NCBI RefSeq assembly: GCF_018129405.1
Contig: NZ_JAFCLP010000001.1
Span: 248,001-312,000 of the forward strand
DNA length: 64,000 nt
Origin: Bradyrhizobium iriomotense
GTDB taxonomy: Bacteria; Pseudomonadota; Alphaproteobacteria; Rhizobiales; Xanthobacteraceae
Reading direction: 5' to 3'
Every line of letters starts with the position of its first letter. Positions within the stretch are counted from its first letter, which is position 1. Both the position numbers and the translations under genes were made by a program. Shown piece after piece: positions 45,709 through 54,333 of the stretch. Below the pieces are notes generated by a model, which saw only the letters and a list, made by a program, of their open reading frames with translations, had not been told where the DNA came from and did no database searches.

Positions 45709-46685
45709 GATGCCGCTCCTGCGCTCTTCGTCACGGGCCGGCGCGCCAGCGCGACCAATCCCTGCTGCAAGGCGATGAAGGCGAACAGTAGCACGCCGGT
45801 TGCGATCTTGGTCCACCAGCTCGACAGCGTCCCGTCGAAATTGATGTAGGTCTGGATCATGCCCTGGATCAATACGCCGAGGAAGGTGCCGATCACGGAG
45901 CCCTGCCCGCCCGTGAGCAGCGTGCCACCGATCACGACGGCGGCGATGCTGTCGAGCTCGACGCCGACGGCGGAGAGCGAGTAGCCGGCGCTGGTGTAGA
46001 AGGAGAAGACGATGCCGGCGATGCCTGCGAGCAGGCTCGACAGCATGTAGATCTTGACCGTCATCTTGCCGACGGCCACGCCCATCAGGCTCGCGGTGAC
46101 CCGGCTGCCGCCGAGCGCATAGACGTTGGCGCCGAACCGGGTGAGATGCAGCAGCAGGGCGCCGCCGATCACGATCACGAGCATGATGATTGCGATCGCC
46201 GTTAGCCGCCCGCCGCCGGGCATCCGCAAGGCAAAGTCCGACACGGTGGAATAGACCGGCGCGGTGATCGGCACCGATTCCGTCGAGAGCAGGAAGCTGG
46301 CGCCACGGGCGAGGAACATGCCGGCCAGCGTCACGATGAAAGGTGGCAGATCGAAGACGTGGATGACCGCGCCCATCGCCGCGCCGAACGCCGCCGACAG
46401 CGCGAGGATGGCGACGAAGGCGACCAGCGGCGGCACGCCCCAGCGCTCGATCGCCAGCGCGACGAACACGGTGGTGAAGCCGATCACCGAGCCGACCGAG
46501 AGGTCGATGCCGCCGGAGATGATGACAAACGTCATGCCGGTCGCGACGATGCCAAGAAAGGCATTGTCGGTGAGGAGATTGCCGACCACGCGGGTGGAGG
46601 CGATGTTGGGGAATTGCATGGCGCAGAGCGCAAAGCCCGCGACGAGCACGATCGCCGTGATGAGGACGGGCGGCAGGCCTTTCAT
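45705..46685 (-). CDS. yjfF: Galactofuranose-type ABC transporter permease YjfF
   Basis: A 326-residue RbsC-type permease. It has the conserved SGGIDLSVGSVIGFTTV near residue 58, DLPPFIVTLAGMFLARG and VYALGGSRVTASLMGV. Paired with a second distinct permease and a YtfQ/YtfR-like pair, it fits the YtfQRT-YjfF importer. The start ATG 46685 overlaps the preceding permease stop. The transported sugar may be galactose in its furanose form. Confidence 0.88.
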   Translation of the reverse strand: MKGLPPVLITAIVLVAGFALCAMQFPNIASTRVVGNLLTDNAFLGIVATGMTFVIISGGIDLSVGSVIGFTTVFVALAIERWGVPPLVAFVAILALSAAFGAAMGAVIHVFDLPPFIVTLAGMFLARGASFLLSTESVPITAPVYSTVSDFALRMPGGGRLTAIAIIMLVIVIGGALLLHLTRFGANVYALGGSRVTASLMGVAVGKMTVKIYMLSSLLAGIAGIVFSFYTSAGYSLSAVGVELDSIAAVVIGGTLLTGGQGSVIGTFLGVLIQGMIQTYINFDGTLSSWWTKIATGVLLFAFIALQQGLVALARRPVTKSAGAAS

Positions 46686-47674
46686 GCCTTGGTCCTCCGC
46701 AGCCGCGCGGCGATCCCGGCGAGACCGGAGAATTTCGGCGATTGCAGCAGCAGCACCGCGAGCACCACCACCGCCTTGACCAGCAGGTTGAACTCCGGCG
46801 GATAGCCCGACAGCAGAATGCCGGTGTTCATGGTCTGGATGATCAGCGCACCCAGCACCGCGAGCACGAGACTGAAGCGGCCGCCAAACAGCGAGGTGCC
46901 GCCGATCACCACGGCGAGGATGGCGTCGAGCTCGAGCCAGAGGCCGGCATTGTTGGCATCGGCGCCCATGATGTCGGCGGCCGCGATCACGCCGGCGAGC
47001 GCGGCGCAGACGCCGCACCAGACATAGACCGAAAGGATCATGGCGCGGGTGCCGACGCCGGCCAGTTCGCTCGCGCGCGCATTGCCGCCGGTCGCCTCGA
47101 TCAGCAGCCCGAGCGCGGAGCCGCGCACGACTGCACCGGTGAGGATGAGCATGCCCAGGGCAATCACGACCGGCACCGGCAGGCCGAGCACCGAGCCGTT
47201 GCCGAGCCAGACCAGATCCGGCGAGGAGAAGGTCACGATACGCCCTTCAGTGATGAGCTGGGCGATGCCGCGCCCCGCCACCATCAGGATCAGCGTCGCC
47301 ACGATCGGCTGCATGCCGAGCACGGCGACAAGAAAGCCGTTCCACAAGCCGCAGACGAGGCCCGCGCCGAGCGCGGCCGCCAGCACCACCGGGAGGCCGT
47401 GACTGTCAGCGAGGCTCGCCGCGATCGCGCCGCAGATGGCCATGACCGCGCCGACGGAGAGATCAATGCCGCGCGTCGCGATCACCAGCACCATGCCGAG
47501 CGAGAGCAGCGCCACCGGCGTGCCGCGGTTGAGCACATCGATCAGGCTGCCAAACAGCCGGCCGTCCTGCAGGCGCAAGTCGAAGAATTGCGGCGACACC
47601 ACGCGATCGACCGCGAGGATGACGATCAGCGCCAGGATCTGGGCAAGGCCGCGGCGCGGCAACAGCGCTGTCAT
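46682..47674 (-). CDS. ytfT: Galactofuranose-type ABC transporter permease YtfT
   Basis: A 330-residue RbsC-type permease with TRGIDLSVGAVMAICGAIAAS near residue 70, MQPIVATLILMVAGRGIAQ and TGGNARASELAGV. It overlaps the ATPase stop at its start and the YjfF start at its end, so four genes are tightly coupled. Two non-identical permeases distinguish this system from ribose or xylose importers, which use one. Confidence 0.87.
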   Translation of the reverse strand: MTALLPRRGLAQILALIVILAVDRVVSPQFFDLRLQDGRLFGSLIDVLNRGTPVALLSLGMVLVIATRGIDLSVGAVMAICGAIAASLADSHGLPVVLAAALGAGLVCGLWNGFLVAVLGMQPIVATLILMVAGRGIAQLITEGRIVTFSSPDLVWLGNGSVLGLPVPVVIALGMLILTGAVVRGSALGLLIEATGGNARASELAGVGTRAMILSVYVWCGVCAALAGVIAAADIMGADANNAGLWLELDAILAVVIGGTSLFGGRFSLVLAVLGALIIQTMNTGILLSGYPPEFNLLVKAVVVLAVLLLQSPKFSGLAGIAARLRRTKA

Positions 47675-49215
47675 GTGTGGGCCTCAAGCGCAACGGCGGC
47701 GCTATCGGCGGCAATGGCGGCGAGAATGTTGCCGACGTCGATCGCCTCGCCCGCGAGCTCCTCGATATGGGCGCGGTCGCGCAGCACCACGACGCGGTCC
47801 GAATAGGTCACGATCTCGTCGAGCTCGGAGGAGATCACGAGCAGCGAAAGCCCGTCATCGCAGAGCTCGCGGATCAGGCGGATGATTTCGGCATGCGCGC
47901 CGACGTCGATGCCGCGGGTCGGCTCGTCCAGCACCAGAAGCCGCGGCGAGGTCGCAAGCCAGCGCGCCAGCAGCACCTTTTGCTGGTTGCCGCCGGAGAG
48001 CAGGCCGACCGGGCGCTCGGGATCGGGCGGGCGGATGTCGAGCATCTTGACATAACGGCGCGCGATCTCGTCCTGCTCGCGGCGTGACAGCGGCAGATAG
48101 AGGCCACGCTTGGCCTGGAGCGCGAGCACGATGTTCTCGCGCACGCTGAGCTCGGCGACGATGCCGTCGGTCTTGCGCTCCTCCGGGCAATAGCCGAAGC
48201 CGTGGCGGACGCCGTCGCGCGGCGACTGCAGCCGGACGGCTGCGCCCTCCACCCTCGCCTGCCCGCGGTCGGCGCGCTCGGCGCCGAACACCAGCCGCGC
48301 CGTCTCGGTGCGGCCGGAGCCGAGCAGGCCGGCGAGACCGACGACCTCGCCATGGCGCAGCTCGAGACTGAAGGGCGCGACATAGCCGGCCTTGCCGTAA
48401 TTCTCGAAGCTCGCGCAGACCTCGCGGGCCGAATGCTCCCGCGTCGCCGCCCGCGCGCTGGTGGTTTCCGCGAGCTCGCGGCCGAGCATCATGCGGATCA
48501 GTTCGAGGCGCGGCAGCGAGGCGGTCTCGCGCTCGCCGACGAGGCGGCCGTTGCGCAGCACGGTGATGCGGTCGGAGATCTCGTAGACCTGGTCGAGGAA
48601 GTGGCTGACGAAAACAATGCCGATGCCGCGCCTCGCGAGCTTGCGCATGATGCCGAAGAGGATCTCGACCTCGTGGCGGTCAAGGCTCGCGGTCGGCTCG
48701 TCCAGGATCAGGACTCGCGCGGAGAGATCCACCGCACGGGCGATCGCGGTGACGTGCTGGATGGCCACGGAATAATTGCCGAGCGGGGCGGCGACGTCGA
48801 TGTCGAGGTCGAAATCCGCAAGCAACGCCTTGGCGCGGCGGCGCATCTCGCCTTCGCGGACGATGCCGAAGCGCATCGGCTGGCGGTCGAGGAACAGGTT
48901 CTGTGCCACCGAGAGGTTCGGCAGCAGATTGACTTCCTGGTAGACGGTGGCAATGCCGGCCCCAAGCGCCGCCTTGGCCGAGCGCGGCGCGATCTCTTCG
49001 CCACTGATCCTAACGATGCCGGCATCGCGGGCGAACACGCCGGTGACGACCTTGATCAGCGTGGACTTGCCGGCGCCGTTCTCGCCGAGCAGCGCATGGA
49101 TCTCGCCGGCGCGCAACGTGAAGTCGACCTCCTGCAACGCACGCACGGCGCCAAAACTCTTGCTGATCCCGCGCACTTCCAGCAGCGGCAGAGCAGGATC
49201 AAGGCTGTTTTCCAT
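47671..49215 (-). CDS. ytfR: Galactofuranose-type ABC transporter ATP-binding protein YtfR
   Basis: A 514-residue tandem sugar ATPase. The first half has GENGAGKST near residue 42 and VLILDEPTASLD; the second has AGLLGSGRTE, GYCPEERKTDG and the signature LSGGNQQKVLLARWL with LVLDEPTRGID. It lies between the binding protein and the two permeases. A stable hairpin in the gap upstream probably lowers its expression relative to the binding protein. Confidence 0.9.
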   Translation of the reverse strand: MENSLDPALPLLEVRGISKSFGAVRALQEVDFTLRAGEIHALLGENGAGKSTLIKVVTGVFARDAGIVRISGEEIAPRSAKAALGAGIATVYQEVNLLPNLSVAQNLFLDRQPMRFGIVREGEMRRRAKALLADFDLDIDVAAPLGNYSVAIQHVTAIARAVDLSARVLILDEPTASLDRHEVEILFGIMRKLARRGIGIVFVSHFLDQVYEISDRITVLRNGRLVGERETASLPRLELIRMMLGRELAETTSARAATREHSAREVCASFENYGKAGYVAPFSLELRHGEVVGLAGLLGSGRTETARLVFGAERADRGQARVEGAAVRLQSPRDGVRHGFGYCPEERKTDGIVAELSVRENIVLALQAKRGLYLPLSRREQDEIARRYVKMLDIRPPDPERPVGLLSGGNQQKVLLARWLATSPRLLVLDEPTRGIDVGAHAEIIRLIRELCDDGLSLLVISSELDEIVTYSDRVVVLRDRAHIEELAGEAIDVGNILAAIAADSAAVALEAHT

Positions 49216-49294
49216 CGCGACGTCACTCCCACCGGCACCCGCTGATGATGCGGACGCCCAGCCTATTGGTTCGCGCAGCGGTTTCGAAGGGGGT

Positions 49295-49319
49295 GCCGGA
49301 CCACACGGCGTGGTCCGGC
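49295..49319 (-). terminator. Intercistronic hairpin between ytfQ-like and ytfR-like genes
   Basis: Ten-base perfect arms GCCGGACCAC and GTGGTCCGGC enclose a five-base loop, ten bases after the binding-protein stop. No T-run follows. The position matches the other hairpins after binding-protein genes in this window. Confidence 0.6.
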
Positions 49320-49329
49320 GAAGCCCACC

Positions 49330-50295
49330 TCAATAACCGAGGCCCTTCTTGCTGTCGTAGATCTTCTGCGGATCATCGGCGGCCGTGTAGAGCTTCGACT
49401 CGGTCTGGATCCATTTCGGCGGCACCGTGCCCTTGTCCTTGAAGGCCGCGATGGCATCGAGCGCGGGCCCGGCCATGTTCGGCGTCAGCTCGACGGTGGC
49501 ATTGGCTTCGCCGGCGGCCATCGCCTTGAAGATGTCGGGGACGGCGTCGATCGAGACGGTGAGGATCTCCTTGCCGGGCTTGAGGCCGGCTTCCTTCATC
49601 GCCTGGATCGCACCGACCATCATGTCGTCATTGTGGGCATAGACCGCGCAGATCGACTTGCCGCCGCCTTCGGCCTTGATGAAGCTCTCCATCACCTCCT
49701 TGCCCTTGGCGCGGGTGAAGTCGCCGGTCTGGCTGCGCACCACCTTCAGGTTCGCATGCTTGGCAATTGCGGTGTCAAAGCCCTTCTTGCGGTTGGCGGC
49801 GACGCTGGCGCCGACCGTGCCCTGCAATTCGACGATGCTGCAGGCCTTAGTTCCGACCGTCTTCGCCAGCCAGTCGCCGGCGACCTCGCCTTCATGCACG
49901 CTGTCGGAGGTGACGGCGGTGAGATAGAGCTCCTTGCCGGAGGGATCGATGTCGCGGTCGAGCAGCACGACCGGGATCTTGGCCTCCTTGGCTTCCTTCA
50001 GCACCGAATCCCACCCCGTCGAGACGACGGGCGCAAGGAAGATGGCATCGACATTCTGCGCGATGAAGGAGCGGATCGCCTTGATCTGGTTCTCCTGCTT
50101 CTGCTGGGCGTCGGCGATCTTGAGATTGACCTGGCGCTTGGTGGCCTCCTGCTTGGAGACCGACGTCTCGGCCGCGCGCCAGCCGGATTCCGATCCGATC
50201 TGCGAGAAGCCGATGGTGAGCTGGCCGGCACTGGCCGGCAGCGCGAGCAGCAGGGCGGCCATGGCGCTGGCCGCAAAAAGGGCTTTAGGGGTCAT
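49330..50295 (-). CDS. ytfQ: Galactofuranose-type ABC transporter substrate-binding protein YtfQ
   Basis: A 321-residue periplasmic binding protein. A signal peptide (KALFAASAMAALLLALPASA) follows the ATG at 50295. The mature part opens LTIGFSQIGSESGWRAAETS, a start that I associate with YtfQ, and continues with DAIFLAPVVSTGWDSVLKEA and CAVYAHNDDMMVGAIQA, the LacI-fold hinge segments. The longer frame would include the likely operator region and is rejected. It heads the ytfQRT-yjfF-gntR-dehydrogenase operon. Confidence 0.9.
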   Translation of the reverse strand: MTPKALFAASAMAALLLALPASAGQLTIGFSQIGSESGWRAAETSVSKQEATKRQVNLKIADAQQKQENQIKAIRSFIAQNVDAIFLAPVVSTGWDSVLKEAKEAKIPVVLLDRDIDPSGKELYLTAVTSDSVHEGEVAGDWLAKTVGTKACSIVELQGTVGASVAANRKKGFDTAIAKHANLKVVRSQTGDFTRAKGKEVMESFIKAEGGGKSICAVYAHNDDMMVGAIQAMKEAGLKPGKEILTVSIDAVPDIFKAMAAGEANATVELTPNMAGPALDAIAAFKDKGTVPPKWIQTESKLYTAADDPQKIYDSKKGLGY

Positions 50296-50404
50296 CAGGC
50301 GTGTCTCCCAAGATGTTATCCGGGGCGCCGATTGGTAGCATGGCACCCGCAGGGTCGCCTTTGAGGCGGCGGGAGGGACTATTTCACGGAAGATGGGTTC
50401 CTAC

Positions 50405-50423
50405 TAGTCATATTATTTGACTA
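50405..50423. promoter_or_regulatory. Candidate GntR/FadR-type operator upstream of ytfQ
   Basis: TAGTCATATTATTTGACTA has six-base inverted arms TAGTCA and TGACTA around an AT-only centre of seven bases. It stands out in GC-rich DNA and lies 110 bases before the ytfQ start. FadR-subgroup regulators often bind short palindromes of this style, and such a regulator is encoded in the same operon. Confidence 0.5.
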
Positions 50424-50574
50424 TTTGGAGGAAAACACGCGCGAGCGGCGGCCGGCGATTTGAAGACACGCCAAGCGCGATTTTGTTCCGGCGATGCAAC
50501 GGGGGGATGAAGGAAATTGTGCGAGGGGAGTTTCCGCAAGGACGGCGACAGACGGGCTCGCAACCTCTCCTCCT

Positions 50575-50654
50575 CGTCATTGCGAGCGCAGCGAAGCAAT
50601 CCAGAGTCTTTCCGCGGAGGGATTCTGGATTGCTTCGCTTCGCTCGCAATGACG
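50575..50654. repeat. Long inverted repeat in the 50296-50800 gap
   Basis: Two 34-base arms (50575-50608 and 50621-50654) are inverted copies with two mismatches, each containing GTCATTGCGAGCG and GAAGCAATCCAGA. Twelve bases separate them. A second repeat module of the CCCCTCACCC/GGGGAGAGGC type follows at 50690-50790. The 505-base gap otherwise holds the ytfQ promoter region and no supported gene. Confidence 0.75.
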
Positions 50655-50800
50655 GCGTGGGGAGAGTTCTGCGTTTGTCAGGCGGACCGACTCGCGGTGA
50701 GTCCCCCTCACCCGGATTTGCGCTTCGCACAAATTCGGCCTCTCCCCGCATCCGCCTTCGCTAAAGCTTCGGCGGACAAGCGCGGGGAGAGGCGAAGAAG

Positions 50801-51973
50801 CTAAATCAGCTTGCGCTGCGCGAGGTTCTTCATCAGCGCGCCGATGCCAAAGGTCCAGGGCTCGCATTCGTCGCTGGTGCGCATGCGGTTGACGAGCTTG
50901 CCGAGCTGGGGCGCTGCGATGGTGACGATGTCGTCGCGCTTGTGGGTGAACCCCTGCCCCGGCGCGTCACGATCCTTCACGGGTGCGAACATGGTGCCGA
51001 GGAAGAGAACGAAGCCGTCAGGATATTGATGGACCTTGCCGATGGTCTGCGCCACGAGATCGGTCGGATCGCGGCTGATCTTGCTGATCGAGGAATGGCC
51101 GTCGAGGACGAAGCCGTCCGTGCCCGTCACGTTCAGGCTGATGTCCAGCTTGCGCGCGTCGTCGAGCGTGAAACTGTCGTCGAACAGGCGCAGCAGCGGG
51201 CCGATCGAACAGGATGCGTTGTTGTCCTTGGCCTTCGACAGCAGCAGCGCCGAACGGCCCTCGAAGTCGCGCAGGTTCACGTCATTGCCGAGCGCGCCGC
51301 CGACGATCTTGCCGCGGCTCGACACGAACAGCACGAGCTCGGGCTCGGGATTATTCCAGGTCGATTTCGGATGCAGGCCGGCATCCATGCCGGTGCCGAC
51401 CGAGGACAGGGTCGGTGCCTTGGTGAAGACCTCGGCATCCGGGCCGATGCCGACTTCGAGATACTGGCTCCAGGCGTTCTGATCGATCAGCACCTGCTTC
51501 AGGTGCATCGCCTGGTCCGAGCCCGGCTTGAGCTTCGACAGATCATCGCCGATCAGCCGCGTCACTTCTTTGCGGATCGCCTCGGCCGAGGCCGGATTGC
51601 CCTTGGCGCGCTCCTCGATCACGCGTTCCAGCATCGAGATCGCGAAGGTGACACCGGCGGCTTTCAGCGTCTGGAGATCGACGGGCGCGAGCAACCAGGG
51701 CTTCTTGGGATCGCGCCCGTCGGGGGCCGTGTTGGCCACGATCGCTTCGAGATCGCCGATGCGCTCGCCCTTGGTCGAGCTAAGCGCCTTGGCCGGATTG
51801 TCCTCCTCGCACAGCGCGCTGATGGTCGGAAATTTTGCGGTGACGTCGAAGACGCCGTCGGCGCGCACGGCGACGACGGCCGGACCATTCACCTGCGGCA
51901 GCCAGACACGGCCAGCCAATGTTCCCCTCGTGCCGTCCTCGGGGAGAAGGTCTTTCACAGTCAATGTCGTCAT
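50801..51973 (-). CDS. Fumarylacetoacetase-fold 2-keto-3-deoxy-sugar-acid dehydratase (XylX-like)
   Basis: A 390-residue FAH-superfamily protein starting at ATG 51973. Stretches such as LLAPVDLQTLKAAGVTFA, SQYLEVGIGPDAEVFTKAP, WNNPEPELVL, GNDVNLRDFEGRSALL and CSIGPLLRLFDDSF closely match what I recall of Caulobacter XylX, the 2-keto-3-deoxy-xylonate dehydratase of the Weimberg route. The Glu-x-Glu in NPEPE is a metal ligand pair. Next to galactose/arabinose oxidation genes, it probably dehydrates keto-deoxy-arabonate or -xylonate to ketoglutarate semialdehyde. Confidence 0.8.
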   Translation of the reverse strand: MTTLTVKDLLPEDGTRGTLAGRVWLPQVNGPAVVAVRADGVFDVTAKFPTISALCEEDNPAKALSSTKGERIGDLEAIVANTAPDGRDPKKPWLLAPVDLQTLKAAGVTFAISMLERVIEERAKGNPASAEAIRKEVTRLIGDDLSKLKPGSDQAMHLKQVLIDQNAWSQYLEVGIGPDAEVFTKAPTLSSVGTGMDAGLHPKSTWNNPEPELVLFVSSRGKIVGGALGNDVNLRDFEGRSALLLSKAKDNNASCSIGPLLRLFDDSFTLDDARKLDISLNVTGTDGFVLDGHSSISKISRDPTDLVAQTIGKVHQYPDGFVLFLGTMFAPVKDRDAPGQGFTHKRDDIVTIAAPQLGKLVNRMRTSDECEPWTFGIGALMKNLAQRKLI

Positions 51974-51998
51974 GGCCGGCGTCCTCGCTGTTTCCAGG

Positions 51999-52016
51999 GA
52001 TCGGCCGCGGCCGATC
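51999..52016. promoter_or_regulatory. Perfect 18-bp palindrome upstream of the XylX-like gene
   Basis: GATCGGCCGCGGCCGATC is a perfect palindrome lying 25 bases before the start codon. It could be an operator overlapping the promoter or a leader hairpin. High GC makes chance occurrence less improbable, so the claim is modest. Confidence 0.35.
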
Positions 52017-52066
52017 ACATTGGCGACCAATAAACGTCTGGCGGGGGAAGTCCAGAGAGCGCGCCC

Positions 52067-53125
52067 CTACTTGAACCAATGCACCAGTCCGATGCTGATC
52101 CCCAGTAGCAGCATCAGCGAGAGCGTCACGGCTGCCGTCACGCGGCCACCGACATTGGCGAGCACGCGCACGTCGACGCCGAGGCCGAGGGCCGCCATCG
52201 ACACCACCGTGAGAAAGCTCGTGATCTTCGTCACGGGACCAACCACCGTGGCCGGCACGATCTCGAGCGAGCGCAACGTCGCGAGTGCGAGGAAGCCGAG
52301 GATGAACCAGGGGACCAGGCGGAAGAAGCCGACACTGGTCTTCTTGGCATCGGCCTGCCAGCGCGAGGCGACCAGCGACAGGCTGACGACGACCGGGCCG
52401 AGCATCAAGACGCGCATCAGCTTCACCAGCGTGCCGATCTGCGTCGAGACGAGTCCGGCCGGCACCGTTGCCGCAAGCACCTGCGGCACCGCGTAAACGG
52501 TGAGACCGGCGAGGATGCCATATTGCGTGGCGGACAACTGCAGCAGCGGGATCAGCAGCGGCAGGCCCAGCACCATCATCACGCCGAGGATCGCGGTGAA
52601 GGAGATCGAGGATGCGATCTCGTCGTTGGTGGCGCCGATGATGGGCGCCACCGCTGCGATCGCGGAATTGCCGCAGATCGAGTTGCCGCAGGCGATCAGG
52701 ATCGACAGCCGTGTCGACAGGCCGAGCAGCCGGCTGAGGCCGAAGGAGACGCAGAGCGCGACCACGACGACCGCGGCAATGGAGGCGAGCAGCGCAATGC
52801 CTGAAGCCGCTATCGCGGCGAAGCTGATGGAGGCGCCAAGCAGCATCACCGCGACCTCGAGCAGCTGCTTGGCGCTGAAGGCGATGCCGGTCTGCCAGCG
52901 CGCGGCCGGCTTCCAGAAGCTGCGGAGCGCCATGCCGAGCAGGATCGCCATCACCAGCGCCTCGACATAGGGATGCTCGAACACGCCCAGTTCCGCCCGC
53001 TCCAGCAGGGCCGAGACACCGGCAACGAGAATGCAGAGGAGAATGCCCGGAATCAGCGCCGCAATACGGCTCGCGGCGGTGGCCGGCTTGGAATCGGCCG
53101 GGCTGGATGCTTGATTCTGCGACAC
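52067..53125 (-). CDS. YeiH family putative sulfate exporter
   Basis: A 352-residue membrane protein with about ten spans. The family's core motif CGNSICGNSAIAAVAPIIGA is near residues 145-165. MAALGLGVDVRVLANVGGR near the end is also typical. YeiH/UPF0324 proteins are predicted exporters of sulfate or sulfonate-derived anions, but few have been tested. No sulfur genes are adjacent, so its role here is open. The start ATG 53125 has GGAG elements upstream. Confidence 0.85.
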   Translation of the reverse strand: MSQNQASSPADSKPATAASRIAALIPGILLCILVAGVSALLERAELGVFEHPYVEALVMAILLGMALRSFWKPAARWQTGIAFSAKQLLEVAVMLLGASISFAAIAASGIALLASIAAVVVVALCVSFGLSRLLGLSTRLSILIACGNSICGNSAIAAVAPIIGATNDEIASSISFTAILGVMMVLGLPLLIPLLQLSATQYGILAGLTVYAVPQVLAATVPAGLVSTQIGTLVKLMRVLMLGPVVVSLSLVASRWQADAKKTSVGFFRLVPWFILGFLALATLRSLEIVPATVVGPVTKITSFLTVVSMAALGLGVDVRVLANVGGRVTAAVTLSLMLLLGISIGLVHWFK

Positions 53126-53236
53126 AAATCTCTCCCAGAGGAGAAGGATTTATACGCAGCGCGCTTCCATTGGGGAATAAGTTTTCGGCATATCAGAGCC
53201 GAGGGAAGTTCTATCCTCGACCCGGAATAATCGAGG

Positions 53237-53455
53237 TCAGAAGATCAGGTTCTTGGCCAGCGCCGCGACGCGGCTGAAGCCGTCATAGATGCCCGGCTCG
53301 AAAAAGGCCGCACGCGCCAGCACGATGCCCGCGACCAGCGACCAGAACAGCGTGGTGCCGGCCCGCAGCAGGAGCTTCGAGGCGCGCGATTTCGGCTGGG
53401 CGTCCGTTGCGGACACCAGCTGCTCGCCAAAGGGCTCAAATGCGGTGCGTTCCAT
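53237..53455 (-). CDS. Small single-span membrane protein (72 aa)
   Basis: A 72-residue protein from ATG 53455 (MERTAFEPFGEQLVSATDAQ), with one hydrophobic segment near residues 37-55 (FWSLVAGIVLARAAFF). I recall similar short proteins in bradyrhizobia, with no assigned function. The ribosome binding site is weak. A longer frame to 53512 exists but has a poorer start. Confidence 0.5.
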   Translation of the reverse strand: MERTAFEPFGEQLVSATDAQPKSRASKLLLRAGTTLFWSLVAGIVLARAAFFEPGIYDGFSRVAALAKNLIF

Positions 53456-53619
53456 AGCTGCCGATCCATCAATTCCTGGCGGAAATGTCGTCGTTTCGGC
53501 CCCAAACAGCAATGGAAGCGATTGGCGTTTTTAGCCTCCGGAGGGAAAACTCCTTCCTCGCGGCGGCACCACGGCAATAGTTTTCTTCTTCCGGCCTATT
53601 TGGACACCGGCGCCCGGGG

Positions 53620-54333
53620 CTACAGGGCCAGATAACGCCGCCGGATCGCCTCATTGGCCTTCAGCTCGTCGATTCCCGCCGCATAGACGATCTGGCCCTT
53701 GTCGATGACGGTGGCGTGGCTGGCGAGGCCCAGGCAGAAATGCATGTTCTGCTCGGCGATCAGCACGGTCGAGCCGAGTTGGCGGAGCTGCCGCAACAAC
53801 TCGCCGATCCGCTGCACGATAATCGGCGCGAGGCCTTCGCTCGGCTCATCCAGCAGCAGCAGCGCCGGATTGCCCATCAACGTACGCGCGATCGCCAGCA
53901 TCTGCTGCTCGCCGCCGGAGAGGCGCCCGGCGATGCGGTGGCGCAGCGGCTCGAGCAGCGGGAAGACCTCATAGATGCGCCTGATCGGCCATTCGTCCTG
54001 GCCCTCCGGCCCCTTCTTGCGGCCGATGACGAGATTGTCCTCGACCGTGTGCTCCGGAAAGATCTGGCGATCCTCCGGCACGAAGCCGAGACCCGCGCGC
54101 GCGATGGTATGCGGCTTCTGGCCCGAGATCACCGCGCCGCGCAGGCTCACTCTCCCGCGTCGCGGCGGCGCGAGGCCCATGATCGCCTTCATGGTCGTCG
54201 ACTTGCCGGCGCCGTTGCGGCCGAGCAGCGCCATGGTCTCGCCCTGCCGCACCGAGAGACCGACGCCGAACAGGATCTGGCTGGTGCCGTAATAGACGTC
54301 GAGATCGGCGACTTCGATGACAGCATCGCTCAT
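53620..54333 (-). CDS. livF: Branched-chain-amino-acid-type ABC transporter ATP-binding protein (LivF)
   Basis: A 237-residue ATPase. Walker A is GRNGAGKST near residue 37, the signature LSGGEQQMLAIARTL and Walker B LLLLDEPSEGLAP, which is characteristic of LivF. Start ATG 54333 overlaps the livG stop. Transporters of this family carry branched-chain amino acids but also aromatic and aliphatic acids and amides. The neighbouring ligase and monooxygenase suggest a non-amino-acid substrate. Confidence 0.92.
   Translation of the reverse strand: MSDAVIEVADLDVYYGTSQILFGVGLSVRQGETMALLGRNGAGKSTTMKAIMGLAPPRRGRVSLRGAVISGQKPHTIARAGLGFVPEDRQIFPEHTVEDNLVIGRKKGPEGQDEWPIRRIYEVFPLLEPLRHRIAGRLSGGEQQMLAIARTLMGNPALLLLDEPSEGLAPIIVQRIGELLRQLRQLGSTVLIAEQNMHFCLGLASHATVIDKGQIVYAAGIDELKANEAIRRRYLAL

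Noticed and set aside
50517-50804. Several open frames on both strands across the long inverted repeat
   Set aside because: They translate repeat DNA (SLRAQRSNPE-like strings) and have no gene features.
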